A program made the position numbers and the translations under genes. From Tetranychus cinnabarinus (taxonomy: Eukaryota > Arthropoda > Arachnida > Trombidiformes > Tetranychidae): a stretch of 64,000 bases of DNA. Position 1 is the first letter of the stretch. Each line of letters starts with the position of its first letter. The stretch is from NCBI GenBank assembly GCA_022266195.1, contig WHVY01000003.1, positions 6,448,001 to 6,512,000 of the forward strand, in the 5' to 3' direction. The notes under the pieces were generated by a model. It ran no database searches. It saw nothing but the letters and a program-made list of their open reading frames with translations, and was not told the DNA's origin. Of the stretch, positions 11,734 through 22,344 are shown one piece after another.

Positions 11734-12915
11734 TTAAACAAGTGGATAACTTGCAGCACTTGCAATACCGCAGAGGTTCTTGTTGATAGCGAACCGAGCA
11801 TAACCATTTTCACCCCAAGAACTTCCCCATGAGTTTCGTAAGAGCCAGTGGTCTGTTCCATAGCCAACTACAGCAACGGCATGGTTCAAGAAGAAGCTCC
11901 AACTAGGGCAGTATGAGAGATCAAAGATTCCAGATCTGTTGGGAAACGGATTTAGGTTTAGTCTTGAGCTCAGTTTAGTTGAGGTTTTAATGCCTCTTTA
12001 ATACTTACTTGTAATTTTGGAAGGTTTCTCCAACATGAATGGCAACAGAAACGACTCTTTGAGCGACAGCATTTTTAAGCGCTGCTTCATCGGCAGATTC
12101 AATGTCTACAAACTTCGATATTGTAGCACCAACATTGCTAGAAGAGAACTTACAAGTTTTACTTGAGGCTGCGGTATAGTTATAGGAATCTTCAGTGTCA
12201 ACTCCACCATTCTTAATGATGTAATTAAAAGCCTTGTCTGGTAAACCACCGCTGCAACCATTGTTTCCCTCAGCATATGAACAGTCCATCAAGTTTTGTT
12301 CAGACAAGGAGACGAGTTTACCTTTGGCTTGAGCCCAAGCACTTTCGACTGAAGCTGTGGTTGAAAAAGCCCAACAAGAACCACATTGCCCTTGATTTTT
12401 GATTGCGTTTATTATTCCCTTTTCACGCCAATCGACAGTTTCTGGTAAATCGTCAGTTGAGTTGCGGTTGTGGATCAATGGAGCTGGCTGTTGAAGACTT
12501 GCATTGTATCCAAGGAATGCTTTGGAAAATTCAGCAAAAGTCTAACAAAATCATTGTATTAAAACAATATTATAAACGATAATAATTATATAATTAAATT
12601 ATATTCTTACCAAATCAGTATAAGCATTGACTCCCATGTCATACGATTCCAATCCATTTGCATGACGTTTATTGTGTTCAGTAATTTTTTTCAAGTTTGA
12701 ACTAAATACTTGGAATCGATAAGCTTCTTCTTTTGGATGAGCATAGTTTTTATTATGATTTATCTGGCATAAAATTCAATTTTGTTTCGTTATTTTCACT
12801 ATTAATTGTTAAGGTTGTTAAATATTACCTTGAATTGATTAAACTCAGATTTATAATCAACTTCACTAGCAAAAGTCAAAGCCAAGCAGGCTAAAAGTAC
12901 AATTGAATGAAACAT
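11734..12915 (-). CDS. CP3: cathepsin L-like cysteine peptidase (C1A), 324 aa
   Basis: Four exons: 12915-12829, 12763-12611, 12541-12009 and 11935-11734. The signal peptide is MFHSIVLLACLALTFA. The propeptide has EEAYRFQVFSSNLKKI and GVNAYTDL. The mature enzyme begins near LPETVDWREKG, with Cys136 in NQGQCGSCWAF, GCSGG, His in LNHAVAVVGYG and Asn in LRNSWGSSWGENG, ending AASYPLV. All catalytic residues are present, so it should be an active secreted enzyme. The 5' block (promoter, exon 1, intron 1, exon 2) is nearly identical to that of CP4, whereas exons 3 and 4 differ at many residues. Substrate-cleft differences from CP2 and CP4 (for example SYNYTAASS against SYGYSAVSS) suggest some specificity divergence; this is inference. 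Confidence 0.96.
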
Positions 12916-12997
12916 CTTTTTTTCTCGATGAAACTATCAAAGATCAACTGTGTTAGAATCAATTGTTTTAATATTTCGTTGTAGTCAAAGGTTTCTT

Positions 12998-13005
12998 CTT
13001 ATATA
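12998..13005 (-). promoter_or_regulatory. TATA box of CP3
   Basis: The minus strand reads TATATAAG, 83 nt upstream of the CP3 ATG. It sits inside the block shared almost letter for letter with CP4, so the two genes should have near-identical core promoters. Confidence 0.65.
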
Positions 13006-13805
13006 GCCATTGAATAGGTTTGATATGATCTTTCATTGTTCAATCAATAATGTCGTATCCTAATCAAAATAAGTTTTTACGATAGTTATAGTGTGCTAAA
13101 TGGCCATTTTAAAAGAAACACGGTTCGGAGAAGAAGAAAATTCACTCCAATATTATGATAGATCCAAATCTGATAAATATACACATGTAAAGCTGATGAT
13201 ATTAATTGAAAATTGGCAATTTTCCTAATTGCACTTATAAGCACTCATTTTCAACCAATTATCACACTTTCAATTTCAACGCATCGTAATTAAATTGCCT
13301 TTTTACAAATCAAATTACGCATGTTAATGTTACAAATTAGTGATTCATGTAGGTGTTGAAATTTTGGACTATGAAATCGGAAGATGTCAAGTGTTCAAGT
13401 TGTTTAAACAATTAACTCAATTGTTTATTCTTTTGCAATTTATTCATATTCATAATATTATAATCAGATTCTTATGAGATTCAGATTGTCTAGTATACAT
13501 TAATTGTACTCGTAGACAATGGAGTTTTCAAGGCTTCATTTAGACATAATGGTTAACTTGATTTAGATAAATTGATTTCATTGGTGATGAAAGATGCTTC
13601 CAATTACGGGGAACAATGAAAAGATCAGAAACTGACTCGAAAACTAAGCCCAGTTTAAAGATTCAGGCTTAAACCCAGGTTTAGGTTGTTGCTAAAAAGA
13701 CACAACTTAACACAATTGTCACATTTATGCACACAATGACACAAATACTGCAAGAAAAATGGGCAAAAACATGTAACAATCGATTTCTTTCAGATTGAAA
13801 CAGAG
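13006..13805. other. CP3 upstream region
   Basis: About 800 nt without an ORF of note. The part near 13680-13805 is recognisably homologous to the CP2 upstream region near 9240-9337 (a GGTTGTT[A/G]CTAAAA segment, then GCACA and AAAA(C/T)GGG(T/C)AAAA-like stretches). The duplicated segment therefore included upstream DNA and not just the gene. Confidence 0.45.
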
Positions 13806-14815
13806 TTAGTTTGTAGGGACATAAGAACTGAGTCTATTTGTGCGGTTTAAAAGTTTTTTTACTGAACAGTTTAAGAGAAAATCGAGTTAAAAGTTGAAAC
13901 TTCGATTACCTTTTGTACAATTATGGAATCAGATTTCTTCATGAAACTCATTTTGACTGATGTAACTTTTGAGGATCAACCAGAAATTGCTCTTATTTTG
14001 AGAAATATAATTTTCTGTTTCGGTAAAAAAGATCAAGTTCGATATTAAGTTAAACCGATCACTTTCTCTGACCGTAAGTGTTAGAGAGCTGAAACTTATG
14101 ATTCTTACATAAAAATTGACGGTACACATCATGAATAAAATACTTTTTTCAATTTAACATTAGTTCTCTAGATTTAGGGCATTTGGCCCAAAACTTTGAA
14201 CATGGATACTTCGAGAATGGCGGCACCTACAGCCATTATTCTTTATTCAATTCAATTCTTTACGAATTGAGAATTCAATCAAATCAAATTACTTTCAATT
14301 AGTGCATTTGGGTCATGATATTTGGCTTGTAAATGAGCGAGCAACAACTTATTTAGTAAAACAAACTCAACTTAACCCAAATCTTGGTAAATAAAGCAAT
14401 TTTCTGGTTAAACTTATAAATGAAATGCAAAGAGTGCTGCCAAAGGATCGAAAATTTGAGTTCAGAGTTTAGACTTAGTGGGTTTTGTAGGGAAATAAAA
14501 ACTGCGTCCATTGGTACTATTAAATAATTCATCCGATGGACAGTTTCTTAGGAAATTGAGGCCAAAGTTGAAACTTCGATCGCTATTTGTTCAGCTATGG
14601 AAGTATATTTTTTCACGAAACTTTCTTTAACTGATGTAGCTTTTGATGAGAAACCAAAAAATGGTCTTATCTTGTGAACTAGCGTTTTCTTTTTCTGTAA
14701 AACAGATAACGTTAGACGTTCGGTTTAACGGATTGTTTGCTGTAACCGTGAGAGTTAGCGAGCTGAAACTTTTTGTTTGTCCACAAGTATTGTTGGTTCA
14801 CATCATGTGACAGTT
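13806..14815. repeat. Tandem array 2: about 1.5 units of the same ~673-bp repeat
   Basis: GTAGGGA landmarks at 13813 and 14487 (spacing 674) are followed by the same ordered motifs as in array 1. The first unit matches unit 1 of array 1 best (both have ACATAAGAACTGAGTC). The second matches unit 3 of array 1 (both have CTGCGTCCATTGGT and CATCCGAT). The two arrays thus appear to differ by loss or gain of one middle unit. The array lies upstream of CP3 as array 1 lies upstream of CP2. Confidence 0.85.
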
Positions 14816-15207
14816 TTGTATTTTTAGTAATAATCCAAGATTTAGTTTCGAAACATTGGTCAACAGCTTTTAAACACTTTAAGAAAACATAAAGTTTGAA
14901 TATTTTAATGCAATAACCTCTTTAAGCTTCAACTAGGAAATTCATTGTTTATTCACGAAAGTTAAGTATTCGATTGGAAAAAATTGACTGATTTTTCGTT
15001 CCATACATTACTTTAACTTATAATACAAAGCTCTAATGCATTCAACACACAATAAATGTACAATGTTGCCAACTATATTAAAGTATTTATTATGCAAAGC
15101 TTTTTCCGAAAAAGATTTAGATTTTTATAGAATCAAAGTCTGATCAAATTTTATTTAATATTTTTTGCTTCAACGATTACATTTGATGTTTGAAAATCGC
15201 AAAATTA
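14816..15207. other. Spacer between array 2 and CP4
   Basis: AT-rich, no ORF or motif recognised. It must contain the CP4 3'UTR. Confidence 0.4.
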
Positions 15208-16383
15208 CTAAACAAGTGGGTAACTGGCTTTAGTAGCAATACCACATAAGTTTTTACCCATTGCGAACCGGGCATAACCCTTTTCACCCCAAGTGGTTCC
15301 CCACGAGTTTCGGACAATCCAGAAGTTGGTTCCATATCCAACAACAGCAACACCATGGTTAAGTTGGGTTAAGTGGCCAGGACAGAAGAAGTCGTCGTAG
15401 ATTCCAGATCTGTAAAGTAAGTAAACAAAAGAATGAATTGAATAGTCTATTCACTGTACAACTTGCAGTTGAACTTACTTGTAGTTTTGAAGTGAAGAAC
15501 CGGCGTGAATACCAACAGAAACAACTCGTTCGGCAGCAGCATTTTTCAATGCATTTTCATCTCTCAATGGGATATCGACATACTTTGAAATGACTGCACC
15601 TTCTTTGGCCTTTGAGTATCTGCAAGTTTTACTTTCAGTAGCAGTGTAAGGATAAGAGGCTTCAGTGTCAACTCCACCATTCTTGATGATGTAGTCAAAG
15701 GCATTGTCTGGTAAACCTCCGTGACAACCATTGTTGCCCTCATCGTATGAACAGTCCATCAAGTTTTGTTCAGACAAGGCAACGAGTTTACCCTTAGCCT
15801 GAGCCCAGGCACCTTCAACTGAAGCGGTTGTTGAAAAAGCCCAGCAAGAGCCACAATTGGCTTGATCTTTGATTTCAGCAACAATTCCCTTTTCACGCCA
15901 ATCGATTGATTTTGGTAAATCATTTACCGAGTTGCGGTTGTGAATCAATGGAGCTTCTCGTTGAAGAGTTGCGTTAAATCCAAGAAATGCTTTGGAAAAT
16001 TCATCGAAAGTCTATCAAATTAATATTAAATTATTATCGATTATTAAAACACAAAATGTTATTGAATTATATTCTTACCAAATCAGTATAAGCATTGACT
16101 CCCATGTCATAAGTTTCCAATCCATTGGCATGACGTTTATTGTGTTCAGTAATTTTTTTCAAATTTGAACTAAATACTTGGAATCGATAAGCTTCTTCTT
16201 TTGGATGAGCATAGTTTTTATTATGATTTATCTGGAATAAAATTCAATTTCGAATTGTTATTTTCACTATTAATTGTTAAGGTTGTTAAATATTACCTTG
16301 AATTGATTAAACTCAGATTTATAATCAACTTCACTAGCAAAAGTCAAAGCCAAGCAGGCTAAAAGTACAATTGAATGAAACAT
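15208..16383 (-). CDS. CP4: cathepsin L-like cysteine peptidase (C1A), 324 aa, mosaic gene
   Basis: Four exons: 16383-16297, 16231-16079, 16011-15479 and 15409-15208. Exon 1 encodes the same residues as CP3 (MFHSIVLLACLALTFA and onward), and exon 2 differs from CP3 at only a few bases. Exon 3 begins like CP3 (LIHNRNS, REKGI) but shifts toward CP2 downstream (ISKYVDIP, RDE, ALKNA, AERVVSV). Exon 4 shares IVRNSWGTTWGE and ATKASYPLV with CP2. Catalytic residues are complete: Cys136 in DQANCGSCWAF, His in LNHGVAVVGYG, Asn in VRNSWG. GCHGG replaces the more usual GCNGG. It should be an active secreted enzyme. The pattern suggests gene conversion or unequal crossover between paralogues. It ends in TAG, unlike its TAA neighbours. 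Confidence 0.96.
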
Positions 16384-16465
16384 CTTTTTTTCTCGATGAA
16401 ACTATCAAAGATCAACTGTGTTAGAATCAATTGTTTTAATATTTCGTTGTAGTCAAAGGTTTCTT

Positions 16466-16473
16466 CTTATATA
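16466..16473 (-). promoter_or_regulatory. TATA box of CP4
   Basis: The minus strand reads TATATAAG, 83 nt upstream of the ATG, the same distance as in CP3. It lies inside the shared CP3/CP4 block. Confidence 0.65.
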
Positions 16474-16779
16474 GCCATTGAATAGATTTGATATGATCTT
16501 TAATTGTTTCGTGAATCACATATTGTCAATATTAACCTTCAATTAATCATCTAATGATCTTATACTGATTTTGTTTCCAAAGTCATCTAAAGGTAGATCA
16601 AGTTATTTTAAAATTAAACGATATTTGAATTAGATTATTTTATTGATAATTTCAATGAATCAGGCTAATTACTCAGAGTTAGTCACAAAAATTGAGGAAA
16701 CAATGGTTATGATTAATGCTAGTGAAAGTTGAAATTTAATTTAATTGATAACAATTTGATGGAAATGGAAATCAAAGAT
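16474..16779. other. Spacer CP4-CP5
   Basis: Only about 300 nt. The CP3-like identity ends near 16508. Unlike CP2 and CP3, there is no copy of the 673-bp repeat upstream of CP4. A minus-strand AATAAA (TTTATT on plus at 16639-16644) may serve CP5. Confidence 0.4.
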
Positions 16780-17864
16780 TTAAACAATTGGATAATAAGC
16801 CATGTTGGCAACTCCACACAAATTTTTACCCCGAGCCATTCTTATGTAACCATTTTCGCCCCAACTGGTTCCCCAACTGTTTTTAATGATGTAATAATCA
16901 GTTGAATTTTGTGAATCATAGCCTACAACTGTTACTCCATGGTTGATGTCAGTTGTGGTACAAGTTGAAGTGGTAAAAATGCCCGATTCGTAGGCAACAA
17001 AATCATCTTCAGCATCAATACCAATTGAGACTGGGTTAAGAGCAACAGCCGAGACTAGAGCATCTTCATCATTCTGAGGTATTCCAACGAAATTGGTAAT
17101 CTTGGCACCAACATCGGTAAAGGTAAACCAACATTGACCCTGAAGAGCCTCATAAGGATAAGATGCTTCCGTATCAATGCCACCCTCTTCAATAACATAA
17201 TCCAAAGCATTGTCAATGAACCCACCACGACATCCATAGTTACCCTTAGTGGCACAATCAAGAATCTGTTGTTCACTCAGTGAAACCAGTTTACCCTTAG
17301 CTTTGGCCCAAGCCCCTTCAATACCAGCAACCGAGGCAAAAGCCCAACAAGAACCACAAGCACCTTGATCTTTGACTGGAGTAACCAAACCTTTAGCTCG
17401 CCAATCAACTGACTTGGGAAGTTCATCCAACTTGAATGCTTTCTTGTTGTGAAGATATGGTGAATTTACGGGTGAACTTGATCTCGTCTGTAAAATTTTT
17501 TCCTTAATTTCCGTGAATTCCTGGAAAAAGAAACAAAGAGTTAACATTTAGATAACCCAAAAAATCGATTCATCTGTTAATCTTTCACTTTGACAATAAA
17601 CAATCATACCATATCCGTGAATTGGTTGATACCTTTGCGATAAGTTTCAAGTCCAGAATCGGCTCGTTCATTGTGTTTGATTATTTTGTTCAAATTGCGA
17701 GTGAAAATGAGTTTTCTGGTTGATTCCTCTTCTTCCGATGCATACACTTTACCATGCTTTTGCTTGAACTGTGACCAAGATGATTCAACTTGGTCAAAAT
17801 CAAGCTCAGCGACCGCTAAACCGGCTAAACAAATGATCAATGTCAATGATATAAAGTTGAACAT
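16780..17864 (-). CDS. CP5: cathepsin L-like cysteine peptidase (C1A), 331 aa, two exons
   Basis: Two exons: 17864-17610 and 17520-16780, separated by an 89-nt intron. Exon 1 fuses what are exons 1 and 2 in the other copies: signal peptide (FISLTLIICLAGLAVA), propeptide helix (EESTRKLIFTRNLNKI) and GINQFTDM. Exon 2 fuses exons 3 and 4: mature start near LPKSVDWRAKG, Cys143 in DQGACGSCWAF, GCRGG, an unbroken stretch through YESGIFTTSTC, His in INHGVTVVGYD, Asn in IKNSWGTSWGENG, ending MAYYPIV. The only intron kept follows FTDM, the same position as intron 2 of its neighbours. The simplest reading is precise loss of introns 1 and 3. A complete catalytic set predicts an active secreted enzyme. 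Confidence 0.96.
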
Positions 17865-17954
17865 TTTAGAGACAAAAACAGAAACAAAATCTTAATTGTA
17901 ACTGACAGTTAAACTGATTATTTAAAAGTGATTAATGCTTCTTGCCTTGAATCT

Positions 17955-17962
17955 TTTTTATA
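17955..17962 (-). promoter_or_regulatory. TATA box of CP5
   Basis: The minus strand reads TATAAAAA, 91 nt upstream of the CP5 ATG. The predicted transcription start is near 17925-17930. Confidence 0.55.
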
Positions 17963-18389
17963 CTCAAACAACAATTGGTTTGAACAATTTTTGCAACTAA
18001 CTGTTAATCAAACTGCCTACGAGATTTAATTGTTTTCTGCTTCTTACTCTTTACCTTCACAAAATCAAACTAAACATCTTTTACTCTTGCTAATCAACCT
18101 TTTGAACCTTTAATTGTTTAATAAATTAGCTGATTAACAAAATTATCACTTGGCAATCAACAGTGGATAAAACATTGCAGAGACTTGGGAAGTTCCCAGT
18201 TTTAGTTGTTTCATTGTTAGAAAATTGATATTATTTTCTTCCTCATTTTGATTAATACAATTTATATGAGATTTACATTGTCAATAATTTATTAATCAAG
18301 TAAATAATGCCTGGAATAGATTAAAAGCTTAATAAATTTTCGCATAAATTGTTTATCGTCAGATGAAAGGTTTGACCGATAACTGAAGC
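17963..18389. other. Spacer CP5-CP6
   Basis: AT-rich, no ORF or repeat recognised. It contains the CP5 upstream region and the CP6 3' flank. Confidence 0.35.
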
Positions 18390-19781
18390 TTAAAAGTGTA
18401 GCTTCATGATTGGATAAAATCCAACCATTTCAATTCCACATTGACCCATTTGGATTCTTGCATATCCATCTTCACCCCATGAAGTACTCCAACTGTTTCT
18501 CAATATCCAATAATCAATTTCACTTGGCTCATCACGAGTTGAATTTTTACCCGATTCACTGAATTTACCATAGCCAACCAGATTAACGGCATGATTAAGT
18601 GATCGAGCTGTATTTTTGCATCCATTGGACGAGAAAACTCCACTCCTAGTGATTAATAACAAGAGTTATATATTATTATGATATATTAGTTTTAAAAGAA
18701 ATCAAATTGGAAAATTGATTAAACCAAAAATCACGAGACAGCTTTTGTTTAGCTTAAATAGTCTAATCTATTTGAATTGTTGATGGTTAGATAGAGATGA
18801 GAACTCACTTGTAATGTTGAAATTTATTGTCAACTTCCATGGCAACAGCGACATTCTTCTGTGCGACAGCGGATTTCATGTTTTCCAATCCGTCAACGGA
18901 GGCATAATTTTTAAGGCTAACAGCTGCTTTGGCTGGTTGATATTTACAGACCAGGGAATCTCGAGCGGTATATGGATAGTCAGCGGCAGTATTGATACCA
19001 CCAAGTCGCATGACGGTTCGATAAGCATCAGACATCCAACCTCCGTTACAACCAAGATTACCTTCAGCCCATGAACAGTCCATCAAGTTTTGTTCACTAA
19101 GAGTCGTTTTGTTGCCAGTTGCTTGTGCCAAAGCTGACTCTATTGAGCTGGCTGTTGAAAATGACCAGCAAGATCCGCAAGCTCCTTGATTCTTGATTGA
19201 ACCCACTATGCCAGACTCACGCCAGTCAAGGAATTTAGGTAAATTTTCTGAAGGATCGGCAACATGAGTTATTGGTGCACCTAAAAACCAGCTACTTCGG
19301 AATCGAGTTCCAAGATATTTGAGTGAAAATTCGTTGAAAGACTGGATGAATGAGAAAAAAACAGCAAATTTGGTGAAATCTTTTGTTTTGCCTTCTATCA
19401 ACTATCTCTTACCATGTCAGTGAATTTGTTGATTCCCATTGTAAATGTTTCAAGTCCTTTCTCGGCTCTATCATTGTGATAGTTAATTGTGGCCAAATTT
19501 TGGGCAAAAATGTTTAGTCGATAGCGCTCTTCTCTTTCTGATTTGTAAATCTTTTGAAATTCATTCTGGATGAAATTATGCATAAAAATACATGTAGTAT
19601 CATTGAAATGTCAATTGGTTAAGTATATTGAGCCAAGAACAGTTTTAATGGCAATTTTGACAACTCAAGAGCCATCAACACTTACCTTGAAAAGAGACCA
19701 AATTTGATTTAAATCAAATGATTTGGATGGAGCATTATGAATCTCAGCTGGAACGATAAGCAATAATAGCAATAATAACAT
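18390..19781 (-). CDS. CP6: divergent cathepsin L-like cysteine peptidase (C1A), 345 aa
   Basis: Four exons: 19781-19686, 19565-19413, 19341-18809 and 18645-18390. The signal peptide is a leucine run (LLLLLLLIVPA). The propeptide has EERYRLNIFAQNLATI and GINKFTDM. The mature enzyme starts near LPKFLDWRESG, with Cys141 in NQGACGSCWSF (Ser replaces the usual Ala after Trp) and GCNGG. Exon 4 has His in LNHAVNLVGYG, then an insertion of about 13-15 residues rich in Ser, Glu and charged residues, then Asn in LRNSWSTSWGEDG (NSWS instead of NSWG). The C-terminus lacks the usual ASYPxV end and is extended to MKLHF. Catalytic residues are intact, so it is likely active, but surface and pocket differ from its neighbours. 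Exons 2 and 3 keep the family lengths of 153 and 533 nt. Confidence 0.94.
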
Positions 19782-20920
19782 GATAATATTGATTTGATAG
19801 CGATTAAAAGGTAAAAATAACAATGGAATCAACAAGAAACAAAAAGGTTAAAGATTATTCTTGAAGATAAAATATTATACTGTTGATGTTATACTATCAA
19901 TGAAAGCTCTAGAATGGGAAATTAATTTATAATCAACTTGAATCTACTCATTTTGGTGAGTCTATCCTTGATTTTAATTAAATCACTAATAAATATGGTT
20001 AACTGTTGCTTAACATTAGCTATAACTGTTGACTGTTTCTAACATTTGAACCTCTGTTTCCATAAATTTGGTGCAAAAAAACAAATAATAGGCATATTAA
20101 TTTAATGTGATAATCAACAGATGGTTCCTGCATTATACTGATTCATGGGTTATTAAATAATCATGACAAATAATATTAGCTGAAGGAAACTCATAAATAA
20201 TTGCTCAGTAATGTAATGGTCGTACAAGTTCAGTTTTCATGTACCCAAACCTGGGCTTACATATTTTGATTACAATTTTTTAGTCCAATGAGATCAAAAT
20301 TTTCAGATTTGATTAAATTTTCATGGAAATAAATTTAAAGAAAAACATTCTGATTGATTATTCCAAGTTTATTATAAATTAACTTGTCTGGTTTTATTGA
20401 AATCTCGGTGTTTTACTCCGGAAAAGGTTGAATCTTGTTTTACACTTTTAGTTGCCACATCAAACAGTCGTTTCGAGATTAATAGAAAGGTCAGGAATTA
20501 GTTAATTGCTTGAAAAGTGAAACAGGTTTACGAGATAATAATTGAATGTTTTATCGTACAATCCGAAAATCAATTAGACTTGGTGTGACAATGGAAAAAC
20601 ATTTAGATATTTGGGTAAACAGATTTATGCACCTATTTATACTTCTAGCATTAAAGGTTCATTTTATGGAAATTAATCACTCAGTTTTCGTCCTAACTAT
20701 GCATATACATGAGATATTATGATGACCAACCAAAATGGATTTTTTCCTCTAACACTCTGATAATAACACAGTTTGAGAGCGTTTTCATGTCAACTGAATA
20801 AATTCACTTCATAAACAAGATAGATATCTGCTTTCAACCTTTTAACAATATTTTTAGTCGATTTTTCGCCTTCACCGTGAGTAATATTAGAGTGGGAAAT
20901 TTTAACGGGTATCAATTTTT
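19782..20920. other. Spacer CP6-CP7
   Basis: About 1.1 kb, AT-rich. I see no ORF above noise, no copy of the 673-bp repeat and no recognised RNA. Confidence 0.4.
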
Positions 20921-20930
20921 TTTATTTATT
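20921..20930 (-). terminator. Poly(A) signal of CP7
   Basis: The minus strand reads AATAAATAAA, starting 60 nt past the CP7 stop: two overlapping canonical hexamers. Confidence 0.6.
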
Positions 20931-20989
20931 TGTAAACAAAAGAGTTACATTTGATTTTATCAAATAGCAATTCGTAAATACAAATAAGC

Positions 20990-22264
20990 TTAGACAACAA
21001 CATAACTGGCTTGAGTGGCAACACCACAAAGGTTCTTTCCTCTGGCCATACGGAAGTAACCCTTTTCTCCCCAGCCTGCACCCCAACTGTTTTTGATGAT
21101 CCAGAAGTCCTTTGATCCAGTACCGTAACCAACAGCGGTGACACCATGGTTAAGCTTGTCAGCTGAAGATGAGCAAAGGAATCCAATATCAAAGACACCA
21201 CCACTAGAGAGAGAGAGAGAGAGGAAAAAATTCGATAAATAATTGTTCGATTGAATGACTAAAACAGGTTACAAAAATAAACACTTACAAGTAAAGTTGA
21301 AGGAAGATAGAAGCATCAATAGCAACTGAAACGGGTTGGAGAGCGACAGCGGTGGCTAAAGCCTTTTCATTTCCACTTTCAACATCAACAAATGAGCTAA
21401 TAGTAGCACCAACATCAGATGATTTGAATGCACATGAACCATCGGCGCCTTTGTATGGGTAAGAGCTTTCAGTGTCAATACCTTTGTTGTTGATGACATA
21501 GGTAAAAGCATGATCCATTAAACCTCCATTGCAACCTTGGTCAACATCATCTTTAGCACAATCAACAAGATTTTGTTCACTGAGAGAGACAAGTTTTCCA
21601 TTTTTAAGGAAGTTGGCACCTTCAATTCCAGCAACAGCTGAGAATGCCCAACAAGATCCACATGAACCTTGATCCTTAACAGGTGTTACGGCACCCTTTT
21701 CTCGCCAGTCAACGGAGGTAGGTAAGTCTCCAAAGTAAGCAGAGTTGTGAAGAAGTGGAGCTGGTTTCTTTTCTGAACCTCTGTAGTTCAAGTATCGAGC
21801 GGCAAATTCTTCATAAGTCTGGCGGAAGGAAAAAAGGAAACAAGAACATAAAGTTAAAAATATGAACTCAAAGGTTAGTTTTCAAAGCATCTTCTGTTTA
21901 CAACTTACCAAGTCAGCGAACTTGTTGACTCCAAGCCAGAATGAGTGTTCACCATTGTTAGCCTTTTCGTTGTGGTTTTTGATGAATTCAAGGTTTTTTG
22001 CGAAAATTTCAAATCGTTTAGCTTCTTCTTTTTCATCGGCGTAAACAACACTGTGGTTAGTCTAAAGGGAGAAAGAAAAATAAATTAGCAATAGATCTCT
22101 AAATCATTTTACTGCGACAGCCTGGGGCTCATTGGTTAATGTAAATACAAAGGAATGAATTGATTTACCTTGAAAGCTGAAAACTGTTGTTTAATTTCAT
22201 CAACAGAAATAGAGTATCCATAAGTAAGAGCAACAAGAGTTGCCAAAAGAGCAAATCGCAACAT
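20990..22264 (-). CDS. CP7: cathepsin L-like cysteine peptidase (C1A), 330 aa
   Basis: Four exons: 22264-22169, 22061-21909, 21818-21289 and 21203-20990. The signal peptide is MLRFALLATLVALTYG. The propeptide has EEAKRFEIFAKNLEFI and GVNKFADL. The mature enzyme starts near LPTSVDWREKGAV, with Cys139 in DQGSCGSCWAF, LSEQNLVDC, GCNGGLMDHAF, His in LNHGVTAVGYG and Asn in IKNSWGAGWGEKG, ending ASYVVV. It is the copy closest to textbook cathepsin L (GCNGGLMD, SYPYKGADGSC). The residue across the exon 3/4 junction is Phe (LYFGGVF), where relatives have Ser. The acceptor of intron 3 is preceded by a (CT)n run. Codon use looks more C-ending than in CP1 and CP6, which would fit high expression; this was not counted. 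It is the first gene of the minus-strand cluster. Confidence 0.96.
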
Positions 22265-22336
22265 GATGAAAAGAGGTTTTTAGTGTAACCGAAAGGAACA
22301 GAAAAGAATTGATTGGATTCACAAACAACCGGTGGC

Positions 22337-22344
22337 TTTAAATA
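22337..22344 (-). promoter_or_regulatory. TATA-like element of CP7
   Basis: The minus strand reads TATTTAAA, 73 nt upstream of the ATG, a spacing similar to the TATA boxes of CP2 to CP5. Confidence 0.45.
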
